From Chloroflexota bacterium (GTDB taxonomy: Bacteria > Chloroflexota > Anaerolineae > Aggregatilineales > Phototrophicaceae): a stretch of DNA of 64,000 bases. Shown here one piece after another: positions 1-6,239 of the stretch. The stretch is taken from positions 1 to 64,000 of the forward strand of contig WTGF01000045.1 of assembly GCA_011525385.1 (NCBI GenBank), given 5' to 3'. The notes below the pieces were generated by a model, which was not told the DNA's origin, did no database searches, and worked only from the letters and a program-made list of their open reading frames with translations. Position numbers and translations under genes: made by a program. Every line of letters starts with the position of its first letter. Position 1 is the first letter of the stretch.

Positions 1-560
1 GCCCTGATGTCCTCTTGGCTCGGCTGTGGGTCGCCCGATGGGTGATTGTGGACAAGCACGACAGAATTCGCGCTCTCCTCAATGGCAAATCTGAAAATCT
101 CTCTTGGGTGAAAGACACTTGAATTAAGCGTGCCTTCAAAAATCGTTGTCTCATTCAGCATTCTACCCCAATTCAATTCGCCTGCAAGTTCGCCTGCTTT
201 GCCTTTGGCAGTGATACCGCCTTTTGTGTCAAGTGCGAGAACGCAAACGATTTCCTTCGTCAGATACCGCATTTTGGACATAAGCAAATCTGCAACATCA
301 GAAGGTGACGTTATCTTCGACTTCTCGGCGTGGGAACGTGCAAGTCGCTTGCCCAATTCAAGTGCCGCCGCTACCTTCTCGGCGCGCTTCTCTGTGAGTT
401 TGCCGCGCTGCTGTAATTCACTTGTGCTGGCATTTGCTAAGCGTGGCAATTCTGCTTCATAGGCGATTAACAAATCCTCAGCGAGTTTCAAATCCGTTCC
501 CATCACACTCGCAACAAGTTCGGGCGTGGACAGATGCTCGGTCGGTCGCGGTGGATACAC
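1..560 (-). CDS. radC: RadC-family JAB-domain protein, 3' end outside window
   Basis: The reverse strand reads open from a GTG at 560 off the left edge (about 187 residues seen). The N-terminus has the helix-hairpin-helix-like stretch typical of RadC (LSTPELVASVMG, then ELQQRGKLTEKRAEKV). The C-terminal part has the JAMM/JAB zinc signature HNHPSG followed by PSQED, whose Asp completes the motif. Family knowledge: RadC proteins (about 220 aa) are common on phages and mobile elements; a metal-dependent hydrolase role is suspected but unsettled. The GTG start is chosen because the conserved LS-x-x-EL element lies downstream of it and a stop closes the frame at 630-632; an ATG at 501-503 would remove that element. 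It is the last gene of the leftward operon seen here. Confidence 0.9.
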   Translation of the reverse strand, partial: MYPPRPTEHLSTPELVASVMGTDLKLAEDLLIAYEAELPRLANASTSELQQRGKLTEKRAEKVAAALELGKRLARSHAEKSKITSPSDVADLLMSKMRYLTKEIVCVLALDTKGGITAKGKAGELAGELNWGRMLNETTIFEGTLNSSVFHPREIFRFAIEESANSVVLVHNHPSGDPQPSQEDIR

Positions 561-612
561 CTTATCCCGAAGTTGTGCAGCTTCACGCCTGAATTTCGCC
601 GCTGCCTGTGCT

Positions 613-939
613 TCAAAGCCGCTTTTCCTCTACCGCGTCTTTGCCGTTGTCGTTCACTTCGTCAACGAACCAGTCTGGAGCGATGGGGGTGATAGTGCCT
701 GCGATATAAACCGCGTGTTTCAAGTCCTCAAACTCAATAACGCTGCTCATATCATCAGAAGCACCGACCAAATAAATATGGATTGTTTCACGCTCCACGC
801 CTTCAGCGTCTATCTCTGAATATCCCGAAAACTTGACAATCTCCACTTGGCGTTGTGCCTGTGTGTCAAATAAAATGTGTCCGATGTCAAAATCGCCAAT
901 GCCGTTGTCAAAACGGCTTGCTTCTAACTCTATACGCAT
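613..939 (-). CDS. Hypothetical acidic protein (108 aa)
   Basis: Unrecognised. The start is the ATG at 937-939, preceded by AGAGGAT at good spacing, rather than an upstream ATG that has no ribosome site. The protein begins MRIELEASRFDNG and is acidic, with alternating hydrophobic and charged residues in the middle (ETIHIYLVG, HAVYIAG) that suggest a small beta-rich fold. It ends about 50 bases before the radC start and belongs to the leftward operon of small genes. No signal peptide, membrane segment or catalytic motif is seen. Confidence 0.7.
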   Translation of the reverse strand: MRIELEASRFDNGIGDFDIGHILFDTQAQRQVEIVKFSGYSEIDAEGVERETIHIYLVGASDDMSSVIEFEDLKHAVYIAGTITPIAPDWFVDEVNDNGKDAVEEKRL

Positions 940-1024
940 GATAAAATATCCTCTGTAGTTAAAAACTATCGTTGAGAAAAATCTAACTAATGGATAGGCG
1001 CGGAATGTGACCGCGCCTGTCCGA

Positions 1025-1255
1025 TTATGGCAGAGCGTTAACAGCATCGTGAAAATTAGCGTCTGTTAACGTCTCTTTGACCTCTTGAAGCGATTTGCAC
1101 CGCTTGATTGCTTCCACCAGCCACGCGTACCCATCGTCATAAAGCGATTCGTTGTAGGCACGTTTCATCGCCTCATCTACAAACATGAGCCGTAGGCGTG
1201 CCGATGCAGTGTTTTGCTTCGTTATCAGTCTTTTCAGACCGTCGAAGTTAATCAT
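1025..1255 (-). CDS. Hypothetical small helical protein (76 aa)
   Basis: Unrecognised. The start ATG at 1253-1255 has a consensus GGAGGT site just upstream, inside the end of the preceding gene. The residues (MINFDGLKRLITKQ, then KRCKSLQEVKETLTDA) look mostly helical and mildly basic. It sits between the 58-aa gene at 1269 and the 108-aa gene at 613 in the leftward operon, which suggests co-transcription and a host-takeover or accessory role, but nothing in the sequence fixes a function. Confidence 0.65.
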   Translation of the reverse strand: MINFDGLKRLITKQNTASARLRLMFVDEAMKRAYNESLYDDGYAWLVEAIKRCKSLQEVKETLTDANFHDAVNALP

Positions 1256-1268
1256 CGTGATACCTCCG

Positions 1269-1445
1269 TTAGCCCTCAATAACAGCAATTTGGTTGCCGT
1301 GCTTATCCCGAAGCGTATCAAAAAGCCCATCGGCTGCCAGAAGCGTTAAGTACGCGATCTTGCCGCCGAAGCGTCTAATATACCGCTTTGCCGTTGCGCG
1401 CGCGATAATCTTGATAACCTTATCGCCGTGCTTAACTTTTCTCAT
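1269..1445 (-). CDS. Hypothetical small basic protein (58 aa)
   Basis: This short gene starts at the ATG at 1443-1445 with a CGGAGAT site spaced like those of its operon neighbours. The product (starting MRKVKHGDKVIKI, ending GNQIAVIEG) is basic in its first half, with RATAKRYIRR, so nucleic-acid contact is possible but unproved. Its stop at 1269-1271 lies just after the ribosome site of the next gene, a tight coupling that supports a real gene despite its length. Confidence 0.65.
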   Translation of the reverse strand: MRKVKHGDKVIKIIARATAKRYIRRFGGKIAYLTLLAADGLFDTLRDKHGNQIAVIEG

Positions 1446-1551
1446 TGTAAAATCTCCGTTAGGTTATGCTTGATGCCTGCCTTGATACTCTCAAGACTTA
1501 ACCCACGCCTCCAGCACCAAGCCCGTGCATATCCTGCACGTTGTGGGATTT

Positions 1552-1573
1552 GACGCGCCCCGAAGGACGCGCC
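1552..1573 (-). repeat. Intercistronic UUCG hairpin, copy 1
   Basis: In the leftward transcript this reads as two 9-base arms, GGCGCGUCC and GGGCGCGUC, around a UUCG tetraloop, all pairable with G-U pairs. It lies after the 116-aa gene stop and before the next gene. No U-run follows, so it looks like a stability or processing hairpin rather than an intrinsic terminator. Near-identical copies sit at 1959 and 2208. Confidence 0.8.
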
Positions 1574-1585
1574 CGAACTGATTGA

Positions 1586-1936
1586 TTAGATAAGTTGCAA
1601 CTTTGCTAAAATCTCGTCTGCCTGTGCTATGTCTCGCTCGGCGTTGGGATTCAAATTCCCCGTCTCGTTAGTCACCAAGCAATACACATCATCATCAAGC
1701 CAGCCCAAAGCAGCCGATTCACGACTTACCTTGCACCGATAGTTATCGCTGTGATACTCGGTAATCTTTTCAAGTGTCATGTAAGCCTGCCCGTCGTTCT
1801 CCTCGTAGAGTGCCTGCAACTTCTGCGTGCAGTGGTTGTTGATACTCGTTATCCTGTATTCTTGCCCATCGGTCGTTGTGAACCACCACGCACCATTAGA
1901 AAATCGCTTTATCTGAATTTCCTGTGATTTATGCAT
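1586..1936 (-). CDS. Hypothetical protein (116 aa)
   Basis: Unrecognised. The ATG at 1934-1936 (MHKSQEIQIKRFSNGAWWF) follows CGGAGAT at good spacing; upstream ATGs lie inside the hairpin or the preceding gene and lack a site. The first half looks like a small beta sheet (GAWWFTTTDGQEYRITS), the rest helical and acidic, ending in AQADEILAKLQLI. It is flanked on both sides by the UUCG hairpins of this operon. No motif allows a functional call. Confidence 0.7.
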   Translation of the reverse strand: MHKSQEIQIKRFSNGAWWFTTTDGQEYRITSINNHCTQKLQALYEENDGQAYMTLEKITEYHSDNYRCKVSRESAALGWLDDDVYCLVTNETGNLNPNAERDIAQADEILAKLQLI

Positions 1937-1958
1937 GTGAAATCTCCGTAAAGTGAGA

Positions 1959-1980
1959 GACGCGCCCCGAAGGACGCGCC
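1959..1980 (-). repeat. Intercistronic UUCG hairpin, copy 2
   Basis: Same 22-base element as at 1552, again between a stop codon (1989-1991) and the ribosome site of the next leftward gene. The bases flanking the arms (CGAACGGG on the 5' side in the transcript) are also partly shared with copy 3. Confidence 0.8.
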
Positions 1981-1988
1981 CGTTCGGT

Positions 1989-2186
1989 TTATTCCTTATT
2001 CTTGACGTTAGGCCCATCGTCAAAGAGTTCTGCCGATAAGCCCGCCCCTGCTGCACAGCAAGGGAACAGAAGCAAGTATTGAACGCCACTGATAACGCTG
2101 CCGATTAGCATGATAAGACCGACAAACGCAACGACTCCAAAGAAAATCATCATCGCCGCGCCAAAGACCATCAAAAAGTTATGCAT
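1989..2186 (-). CDS. Small membrane protein (65 aa)
   Basis: Unrecognised membrane protein. The ATG at 2184-2186 has a GGGGG site upstream. Residues 1-30 and about 31-52 are strongly hydrophobic (MVFGAAMMIFFGVVAFVG, then VQYLLLFPCCAAGAGLSA), giving one long or two membrane helices, with a charged C-terminus ending VKNKE. Size and topology are compatible with a superinfection-exclusion or inner-membrane effector, but this is inference only. It is flanked by UUCG hairpins on both sides. Confidence 0.65.
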   Translation of the reverse strand: MHNFLMVFGAAMMIFFGVVAFVGLIMLIGSVISGVQYLLLFPCCAAGAGLSAELFDDGPNVKNKE

Positions 2187-2207
2187 TGTATGCCCCCATA
2201 AACAGAG

Positions 2208-2229
2208 AACGCGCCCCGAAGGACGCGCC
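2208..2229 (-). repeat. Intercistronic UUCG hairpin, copy 3
   Basis: Third copy of the operon hairpin; one arm end differs (GUU for GUC) but still pairs by G-U. It lies just upstream of the 65-aa membrane gene and downstream of the leader attenuator-like hairpin. Confidence 0.75.
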
Positions 2230-2263
2230 CGTTCCGTTAGCAACTGCACGGCGTGTTTATGAA

Positions 2264-2314
2264 AAAAGCAGGAAAACGGCAAACCTTAGATGTGTCTTGC
2301 CGCGTCCTGCTTTT
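2264..2314 (-). terminator. Attenuator-like hairpin in the leftward leader
   Basis: Two nested inverted repeats: AAAAGCAGGA pairs with TCCTGCTTTT (10 bp) and, inside it, CGGCAA pairs with TTGCCG (6 bp). In the leftward direction the stem ends in TCCTGCTTTTTTC, as an intrinsic terminator would. It lies about 70-120 bases downstream of the predicted start of the leftward transcript and before its first gene, so it would act as an attenuator or early terminator. Confidence 0.6.
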
Positions 2315-2358
2315 CACGCGCGGGGTGCAGTCGTTATGTGAATTTGTGTGATTTTGTG

Positions 2359-2377
2359 CCAATTCGGTGTGAATTGG
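2359..2377. promoter_or_regulatory. Inverted repeat, operator-like
   Basis: CCAATTC, 5-base spacer, GAATTGG: a perfect 7-bp dyad just downstream of the expected leftward transcription start (about 2384). The surrounding bases repeat GTGTGA-like words. Position suggests a repressor site or a 5' hairpin; there is no direct evidence for the binding protein. Confidence 0.45.
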
Positions 2378-2390
2378 TGTGTCTGGTGGT

Positions 2391-2419
2391 ATTATAGCAT
2401 ATCCCAAGCGATATGTCAA
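2391..2419 (-). promoter_or_regulatory. Leftward sigma70 promoter
   Basis: On the reverse strand TTGACA (2419-2414) and TATAAT (2396-2391) are separated by exactly 17 bases: both hexamers match consensus. It drives the leftward operon that ends in radC. Confidence 0.85.
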
Positions 2420-2714
2420 GCGATTTTGGGGTTTTGGGTGCGAACTTGTCAAAATCTACCTTTTCCAAAGTTCAAACACACGCAAAATCACGCTTTATAG
2501 CACCATGTCAAGGAAAATCAGGCACATCCCAACGCACGCCAGCACGCACATGGCAGGGAATTCGGTCGCAGAGGGGAGGGGTATAGGGCAGCATCGCACA
2601 CAGACCGCTACATCGCCCGCACAGGCAGGACTAATGATTCTTGGGTCCAATTTTCAAAAAAAAATTAGAAAAATGGGAATGAAATTGTCCTTGAGGTATA
2701 CTATAAAGAAAAAT
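2420..2714. other. Intergenic region between divergent operons
   Basis: About 300 bases between the leftward and rightward promoters. Short open frames exist here on both strands but have no ribosome sites and no protein-like composition. I see no gene. Confidence 0.5.
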
Positions 2715-2743
2715 TTGACTTAATCAGCGAAAAATTGTAGAAT
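2715..2743 (+). promoter_or_regulatory. Rightward sigma70 promoter
   Basis: TTGACT (2715-2720), 17-base spacer, TAGAAT (2738-2743). The expected start, near 2750, falls at the 5' edge of the structured element at 2752-2840, so the RNA would begin with that structure. Confidence 0.65.
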
Positions 2744-2751
2744 TATAGCAC

Positions 2752-2840
2752 ATCGGCGGATAGGATTCTCAGCTCGATACGTCCTTGTATCGAGTCCTAT
2801 CCGGTCCCCTGAGAAGGATTTAACCGATTGCGATGGGACC
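2752..2840 (+). ncRNA. Pseudoknot-like structured leader RNA
   Basis: Five complementary segment pairs are visible: ATCGG (2752-2756) with CCGAT (2824-2828) closing the element; CGGATAGGA (2757-2765) with TCCTATCCG (2795-2803); CTCGATAC (2773-2780) with GTATCGAG (2787-2794); the intervening TTCTCAG (2766-2772) with downstream CTGAGAA (2809-2815), which crosses the second stem and makes a pseudoknot; and GGTCCC (2803-2808) with GGGACC (2835-2840). The last pair would hide the ATG at 2833. It lies directly downstream of a promoter and upstream of a small-gene operon. A cis-regulatory RNA is most likely; a DNA-level site (binding or recombination) is the alternative. Confidence 0.55.
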
Positions 2841-2874
2841 TGAGTATATAGTAACCACAGAAAAGAAGGTATTT

Positions 2875-3081
2875 ATGAGAGGCAAGTTTAACATTTTTCT
2901 TTTGGGTGTTTCCTTAGGCGTTTTACTTGTCGCGTTGATATACTTCGCAGACGATATAAGAAAATTTATTATCAGCAGGAAAAATTGGATTAATCATCTA
3001 ATGCTGATTATGACTTTTATTAATACGTCTCTCATTATCTATATCCTCAGATTAACTAAAAATAATAACAACAGGAGCTAA
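2875..3081 (+). CDS. Small two-helix membrane protein (68 aa)
   Basis: Unrecognised. The ATG at 2875 (MRGKFNIFLLG) is preferred because AAGAAGG lies 6 bases upstream; an in-frame ATG at 2833 lies inside the structured leader. Two hydrophobic segments, about residues 6-24 and 41-58, are separated by a charged stretch (DDIRKFIISRKN), giving a small hairpin membrane protein with a polar Asn-rich tail. First gene of a short rightward operon. Confidence 0.6.
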   Translation: MRGKFNIFLLGVSLGVLLVALIYFADDIRKFIISRKNWINHLMLIMTFINTSLIIYILRLTKNNNNRS

Positions 3082-3084
3082 ATC

Positions 3085-3420
3085 ATGTCAGAAACAACTG
3101 CGGAATACCAGATAAACACCAAGAACCCGAAAACAAACAATAACACACGCAATAGATTTGCGCGTCACGGTTTAGAGATACTCAAGTTAGCTGTCATGGA
3201 GGTGTTATATCAAAAAAAAGAGCATCTCCTCCAGCCTAAAGATATTCGCAACAGCCTGGATCTACCACCCACGAAATACACAGCTGGGAACACCAATAGT
3301 TTAATTCTTGGCGTTCTTTCATATTTAAAAGACGCTGGATATGCCGATCATATTGTCTCTTATGGATGGCAAATCACAGAAAAGGGAATGTTGGTTATTG
3401 AAGGAGGTGATAAAAATTAA
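3085..3420 (+). CDS. Winged-helix-like small protein (111 aa)
   Basis: Probable DNA-binding or regulatory protein. AACAGGAG precedes the start. After a polar tail of 25 residues comes a winged-helix-like core: a helix (LEILKLAVMEVLYQKKE), a second helix with DIRNSLDLP, a recognition-like helix (NTNSLILGVLSYLKDAGYA) and a beta wing ending GWQITEKGMLVIEG. The pattern resembles small PadR/MarR-like or phage wHTH regulators, without a specific family match by eye. The downstream gene begins inside its last codons, so the two are translationally coupled. Confidence 0.55.
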   Translation: MSETTAEYQINTKNPKTNNNTRNRFARHGLEILKLAVMEVLYQKKEHLLQPKDIRNSLDLPPTKYTAGNTNSLILGVLSYLKDAGYADHIVSYGWQITEKGMLVIEGGDKN

Positions 3421-3907
3421 TATCGGCAGTTTTGACCTTGAATTCAAGCTTAAAAAACACGGCGGCTATATCTATGATGTCCGAGACAAGAAAAAACCGA
3501 GATTTGTCGGACTTATCATGGAAACAACCGCCGCGAAAGGCTATACATTATGCCCTTTCGTTCGAAGAAGCATACATTTTGATGCTGCAGTGCCGGACAA
3601 TCTTCGATCTCCGCTGAAGGCACAGCATTGGGTCATGGATCACGCAGTTATGTGGAATGCTACTCGAAGATATACAGTATTCAATGGTATTATTGGAATA
3701 CTTGTCCCTATCCCTAGAGTACTTCACGTTCTGCGAGATGTGCGGAGTGCGATAATTGTTCTACAACTGTTTTTTGCAGTGATACTCTACCAGCGTAACC
3801 CGAATAATTTGCTTGAATGGAGTGCTGTTATTATCGCTGCGAGTTGGGCAATTTACAACATTGTTATCCTTTGTAAAGATCATCGTATATTTAGCCGAAG
3901 GTTTTGA
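3407..3907 (+). CDS. Hypothetical membrane protein with soluble N-domain (~166 aa)
   Basis: Unrecognised. The reading frame is clear but the start is not: GTG at 3407 overlaps the Shine-Dalgarno core GGAGG (3403-3407), whereas the perfect site AAGGAGGTGAT lies 8 bases ahead of an in-frame ATT at 3416. No ATG is placed suitably. The N-terminal half is a small soluble domain (GSFDLEFKLKKHGGYIYD and VGLIMETTAAKGY), the C-terminal half has two membrane helices (AIIVLQLFFAVILYQ and WSAVIIAASWAIYNIVIL) and a basic tail. It overlaps the stop of the preceding gene and ends at a double terminator. Confidence 0.55.
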   Translation: MIKINIGSFDLEFKLKKHGGYIYDVRDKKKPRFVGLIMETTAAKGYTLCPFVRRSIHFDAAVPDNLRSPLKAQHWVMDHAVMWNATRRYTVFNGIIGILVPIPRVLHVLRDVRSAIIVLQLFFAVILYQRNPNNLLEWSAVIIAASWAIYNIVILCKDHRIFSRRF

Positions 3908-3961
3908 ATCAACAAAATTAAATACTGTTGATTTTTATACACCACATCGTGTATAATTTTT
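3907..3961 (+). terminator. Two consecutive intrinsic terminators
   Basis: AATCAACA (3907-3914) pairs with TGTTGATT (3926-3933) followed by a T-run, and immediately after it TTATACAC (3935-3942) pairs with GTGTATAA (3949-3956) followed by TTTTT. Together they end the small rightward operon. Confidence 0.6.
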
Positions 3962-3971
3962 CAGCAAGATT

Positions 3972-4240
3972 CCACATTCTTCTGACATTATAAGGTTAAA
4001 GCAGAACCTTATATGCTATGAATGCAATGTGGCATCCCAAACAAGACCGTGTTTGGAGATGTTCCATTATTAAAACACTTTTTGTTTGAAATTTCATTAA
4101 AAAATTTCAATTTCTTGTGTTAATGGAGTAAAATCTTGTCATTTCGCTCAGTCATGTGGGCACGCTGGGATTGCAACGGGGGGGCACGCCGCCCCCTTGC
4201 CCAGTATACCAAAAACAACACATGACGAAGCCACATGACT
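3972..4240. repeat. Cluster of inverted repeats upstream of the replication gene
   Basis: No gene is seen here. In order: CCACATT/AATGTGG (3972/4026) enclosing TATAAGGTT/AACCTTATA (3989-3997/4005-4013); CCAAACA/TGTTTGG (4037/4050); TCCATTA/TAATGGA (4063/4121) enclosing an AT-rich imperfect hairpin; a G-run/C-run hairpin near 4178-4196; and AGTCATGTGG (4150-4159) with CCACATGACT (4231-4240), plus a further CACATGAC at 4219-4226. Such density beside a replication-initiator-like gene suggests an origin, operator or single-strand initiation region. From 4241 to 4453 I see no further element besides the ribosome site of the next gene. Confidence 0.55.
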
Positions 4241-4453
4241 CTCCAAATATTTGTCTAACGCCCTCATTTCAGGGATATTATGTTTTTTTACCTTGATGAA
4301 CTGTGTGTAGAACGCCGCTACGCCTTGTTTGTGTTGGAGCGGCATATTCTACATTTAACCTACTTTATTTTCCAAGTACGGGCAATCCAAAACCCTACTT
4401 TCTTAACGTTGTGCTGCCCAATCGGGTTGCACAGCGAATAGGGGACTTTTTTT

Positions 4454-5377
4454 ATGAATTTATCAGATTTTTCAACACCAGGTATCCAAGTACCAGAATA
4501 CAAAGAACTCTCGGAGATTAACTTTGCCCTTCCCGCGGTGGAATACACTGATAAGCATGTTCAGGGTATCATTGAGAATGATCTGACACTCCTTGAAACT
4601 GCTTTTTTTCTGAACCTGTTGGGCAATATGATTGCTGATACCGGTATCCTGCACGGTGCGCGTATCTCAACACTCGCCAAACGCCTCGGTTGTACGACAT
4701 CCTGCTTCTACGGTAAGGATAACCTCATAGATCGGATAAATGCCACCGGTATGGCGACGCTTCGGATCAAGAACAAGAAGGTTCACGGTCGCATCCATGA
4801 GCCGCCGAAAAAGCGGACAAAAAACTTGAAGAAGGAGCCGCCGATCTATCCGTTGGCTGTTTCGATGACGCACCGAGTCGCGCTACAAGGGCTGCTCACG
4901 AACACAGAAGCGAAGACTGTCATCCGAACACTGTTGATACTTTCTATGCACTGCGATCTTGATACCGGTGAGATCAACACCGAGCAACGTGCTTGTGAAT
5001 GGGCTGATATGATCGGTGTATCTCGAACATCCATTGAACGTGCGATCGACTGGCTCAATGAAAAAGGCTTTGCCCAATTGGACCGTGATTATGTTGTCAT
5101 CGGGTTTTTGCGATACACCGCCATGGCGCGCGGCTTTCTACGTGTTCACGCTGAAAAGCAAAAAGAGCTGAACGCGAAAACGAAAGCAGAAAAAGCGGCA
5201 CGCGAAGCAAGAGGGCTGCCACCGAAGCCTAATTATGCCGAGATAGAGTTGAAACTGTACAAGTTCTTCGGATTGGACGCTAAAGGGTGGACGCGAACGC
5301 TGTTCAAGGAGGCAACGAAGTTTCTATTGAAAGGGTTTATGCCGGAGGGTGAGTACAACCAAGTTGGCAGCCTGTAG
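4454..5377 (+). CDS. Replication initiator-like protein with winged helices (307 aa)
   Basis: Probably binds an origin and starts phage or plasmid-type replication. The first about 110 residues contain a helix-rich region with SIATL-like HTH spacing (GARISTLAKRLGCTTSCFYG). Residues about 140-215 hold a clear winged helix: EWADMIGVSRTSIERAIDWL, then NEKGFAQLDRDYVVIGFLRY. A basic helical stretch (EKQKELNAKTKAEKAAREAR) and a small C-terminal domain follow. Two-winged-helix layout and length fit plasmid Rep and phage O-type initiators (family knowledge), and the flanking inverted repeats and DnaA-box-like repeats support this. A repressor-type regulator remains possible. The site AGGGGA lies about 10 bases before the ATG. 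Confidence 0.6.
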   Translation: MNLSDFSTPGIQVPEYKELSEINFALPAVEYTDKHVQGIIENDLTLLETAFFLNLLGNMIADTGILHGARISTLAKRLGCTTSCFYGKDNLIDRINATGMATLRIKNKKVHGRIHEPPKKRTKNLKKEPPIYPLAVSMTHRVALQGLLTNTEAKTVIRTLLILSMHCDLDTGEINTEQRACEWADMIGVSRTSIERAIDWLNEKGFAQLDRDYVVIGFLRYTAMARGFLRVHAEKQKELNAKTKAEKAAREARGLPPKPNYAEIELKLYKFFGLDAKGWTRTLFKEATKFLLKGFMPEGEYNQVGSL

Positions 5378-5410
5378 GCGTTCCGGTGGGATCGTGAAAA
5401 CGGAGGCACG

Positions 5411-5690
5411 ATAACCACTGGATTCAACGGACTTATCAACAATTTTACGAACAATTCATCCACAATCTTCGCGAATCGTGCAAACCGAAACAGTTTGGAA
5501 AGTGGGGTTATAGACATGTGACGTTTGAAATAGACAAGTGCAATCGTAATTTCAAAATTTTTCGGGAACGCTGATACCCTGTGGGTTATCGGCTGCTTTC
5601 GCGCAAAGTTAAAGTTAACCTCTAAATTTGATAGGGTACTATCTTTAATTTCTAAATATTAATTGTTTAAGCGTGAACGCGGACTCGATA
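5411..5690. other. Candidate replication origin
   Basis: The sequence downstream of the initiator-like gene has three helically phased near-DnaA boxes (TTATCAACA 5433-5441, TTACGAACA 5445-5453, TCATCCACA 5456-5464) with ACAATT/C recurring every 11-12 bases, a looser one at 5508-5516 (TTATAGACA), a hairpin around 5573-5590 (GATACCC/GGGTTATC) and a long AT-rich stretch (5608-5670) that could unwind. No convincing gene lies between 5378 and 5755. This is the usual layout of initiator gene plus origin, but it rests on motif similarity only. Confidence 0.5.
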
Positions 5691-5755
5691 AATAAATGTG
5701 CAGAGGAAGGAGAAGAGAAGAGGTTAACAAGGAAACCGAAGAAGGGAGCGGAAAG

Positions 5756-5965
5756 ATGAACTTTGATGATTTGCTACAGCCACCGTATTTAGAACATCTC
5801 GATGACTCAGACTATTACATTTCGCTGGTCTGCGATGAATGTAGCCAGCCTTTTGAATGCCCGATTGACCAAGCGTTCGCGGACCTTGCATTCAAGGAAG
5901 ATCAGGGTGTTCCGATCTGTTGTCCGGTATGTATGCCACAGGACCCTTATGAAGATGACGTTTGA
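5756..5965 (+). CDS. Small zinc-binding-type protein (69 aa)
   Basis: Start chosen at the ATG at 5756 (MNFDDLLQPPYLEHL), which follows GGGAGCGGAAAG; a frame extension upstream has no ribosome site. Four or more cysteines are arranged as CDEC and CCPVC about 30 residues apart, the pattern of a zinc ribbon. The rest is acidic. Such short ribbons are frequent in phage early regions, often as transcription or host-interaction factors, but no partner can be read from the sequence. It is followed by an AAGGAGGTGAT word and a terminator. Confidence 0.6.
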   Translation: MNFDDLLQPPYLEHLDDSDYYISLVCDECSQPFECPIDQAFADLAFKEDQGVPICCPVCMPQDPYEDDV

Positions 5966-6025
5966 AAGGAGGTGATTGCGGAAACCGGAAGTTGACACCG
6001 TTGACCGTTGTTGGTAGATAGCCTT

Positions 6026-6080
6026 ACTAACAGTGGTGTTAGGAGTTTTAGGGCGGTCTTTGCTAGAGGCTGCCCTTTTT
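6026..6080 (+). terminator. Tandem hairpins ending in an intrinsic terminator
   Basis: ACTAACA-region hairpin (CTAACA 6027-6032, GTGG loop, TGTTAG 6037-6042) is followed by a longer stem (AGGGC 6050-6054 with GCCCT 6072-6076, partly mismatched inside) and a T-run with a second T-run at 6083. It separates the origin/zinc-protein region from the packaging operon. A TTGACA at about 5992 lies upstream, so a short RNA ending here is possible. Confidence 0.6.
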
Positions 6081-6091
6081 CTGTTTTTTGC

Positions 6092-6120
6092 TTGACAGAA
6101 AAATAAAAATATTGTAGCAT
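6092..6120 (+). promoter_or_regulatory. Promoter of the packaging and head operon
   Basis: TTGACA (6092-6097), 17 bases, TAGCAT (6115-6120), in an AT-rich context right after the terminator and before the terminase genes. No comparably clear promoter is seen until 32507, so it could drive a very long late transcript. Confidence 0.6.
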
Positions 6121-6239
6121 ATTATATCAGGCGATTGACATTTGAATATTGGGTAAAAGTGTATTTACTTCAGGCGAACTGTGCTATATGGCACGGATTC
6201 GTCTTTTTTTGCTTTAAGGGGCTATTAAAGGGGTCTATT

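Noticed and set aside
1500..1545. Tiny leftward ORF of about 10 codons in the spacer between 1446 and 1585
   Set aside because: The start and site exist, but the peptide is Gly-rich and too short to support; a hairpin (CGTGCA/TGCACG) explains the bases equally well.
2237..2452. Leftward 71-codon frame over the leader
   Set aside because: It covers the promoter and attenuator, has no ribosome site and its composition is not protein-like.
2752..2840. Reading the leader pseudoknot as a functional HDV-like ribozyme
   Set aside because: Strand order is similar and a GG/CC contact is possible, but the third stem is 8 bp instead of 3, no P4 stem is present and the joining strand lacks the usual C-N-A core, so self-cleavage is unlikely.
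4148..4345. Leftward 65-codon frame upstream of the initiator gene
   Set aside because: No ribosome site, and it lies across the inverted repeats; more likely chance.
5976..6020. 13-codon TTG frame after AAGGAGGTGAT
   Set aside because: Only the ribosome-site word is strong; the length and lack of conservation data give no support as a gene.
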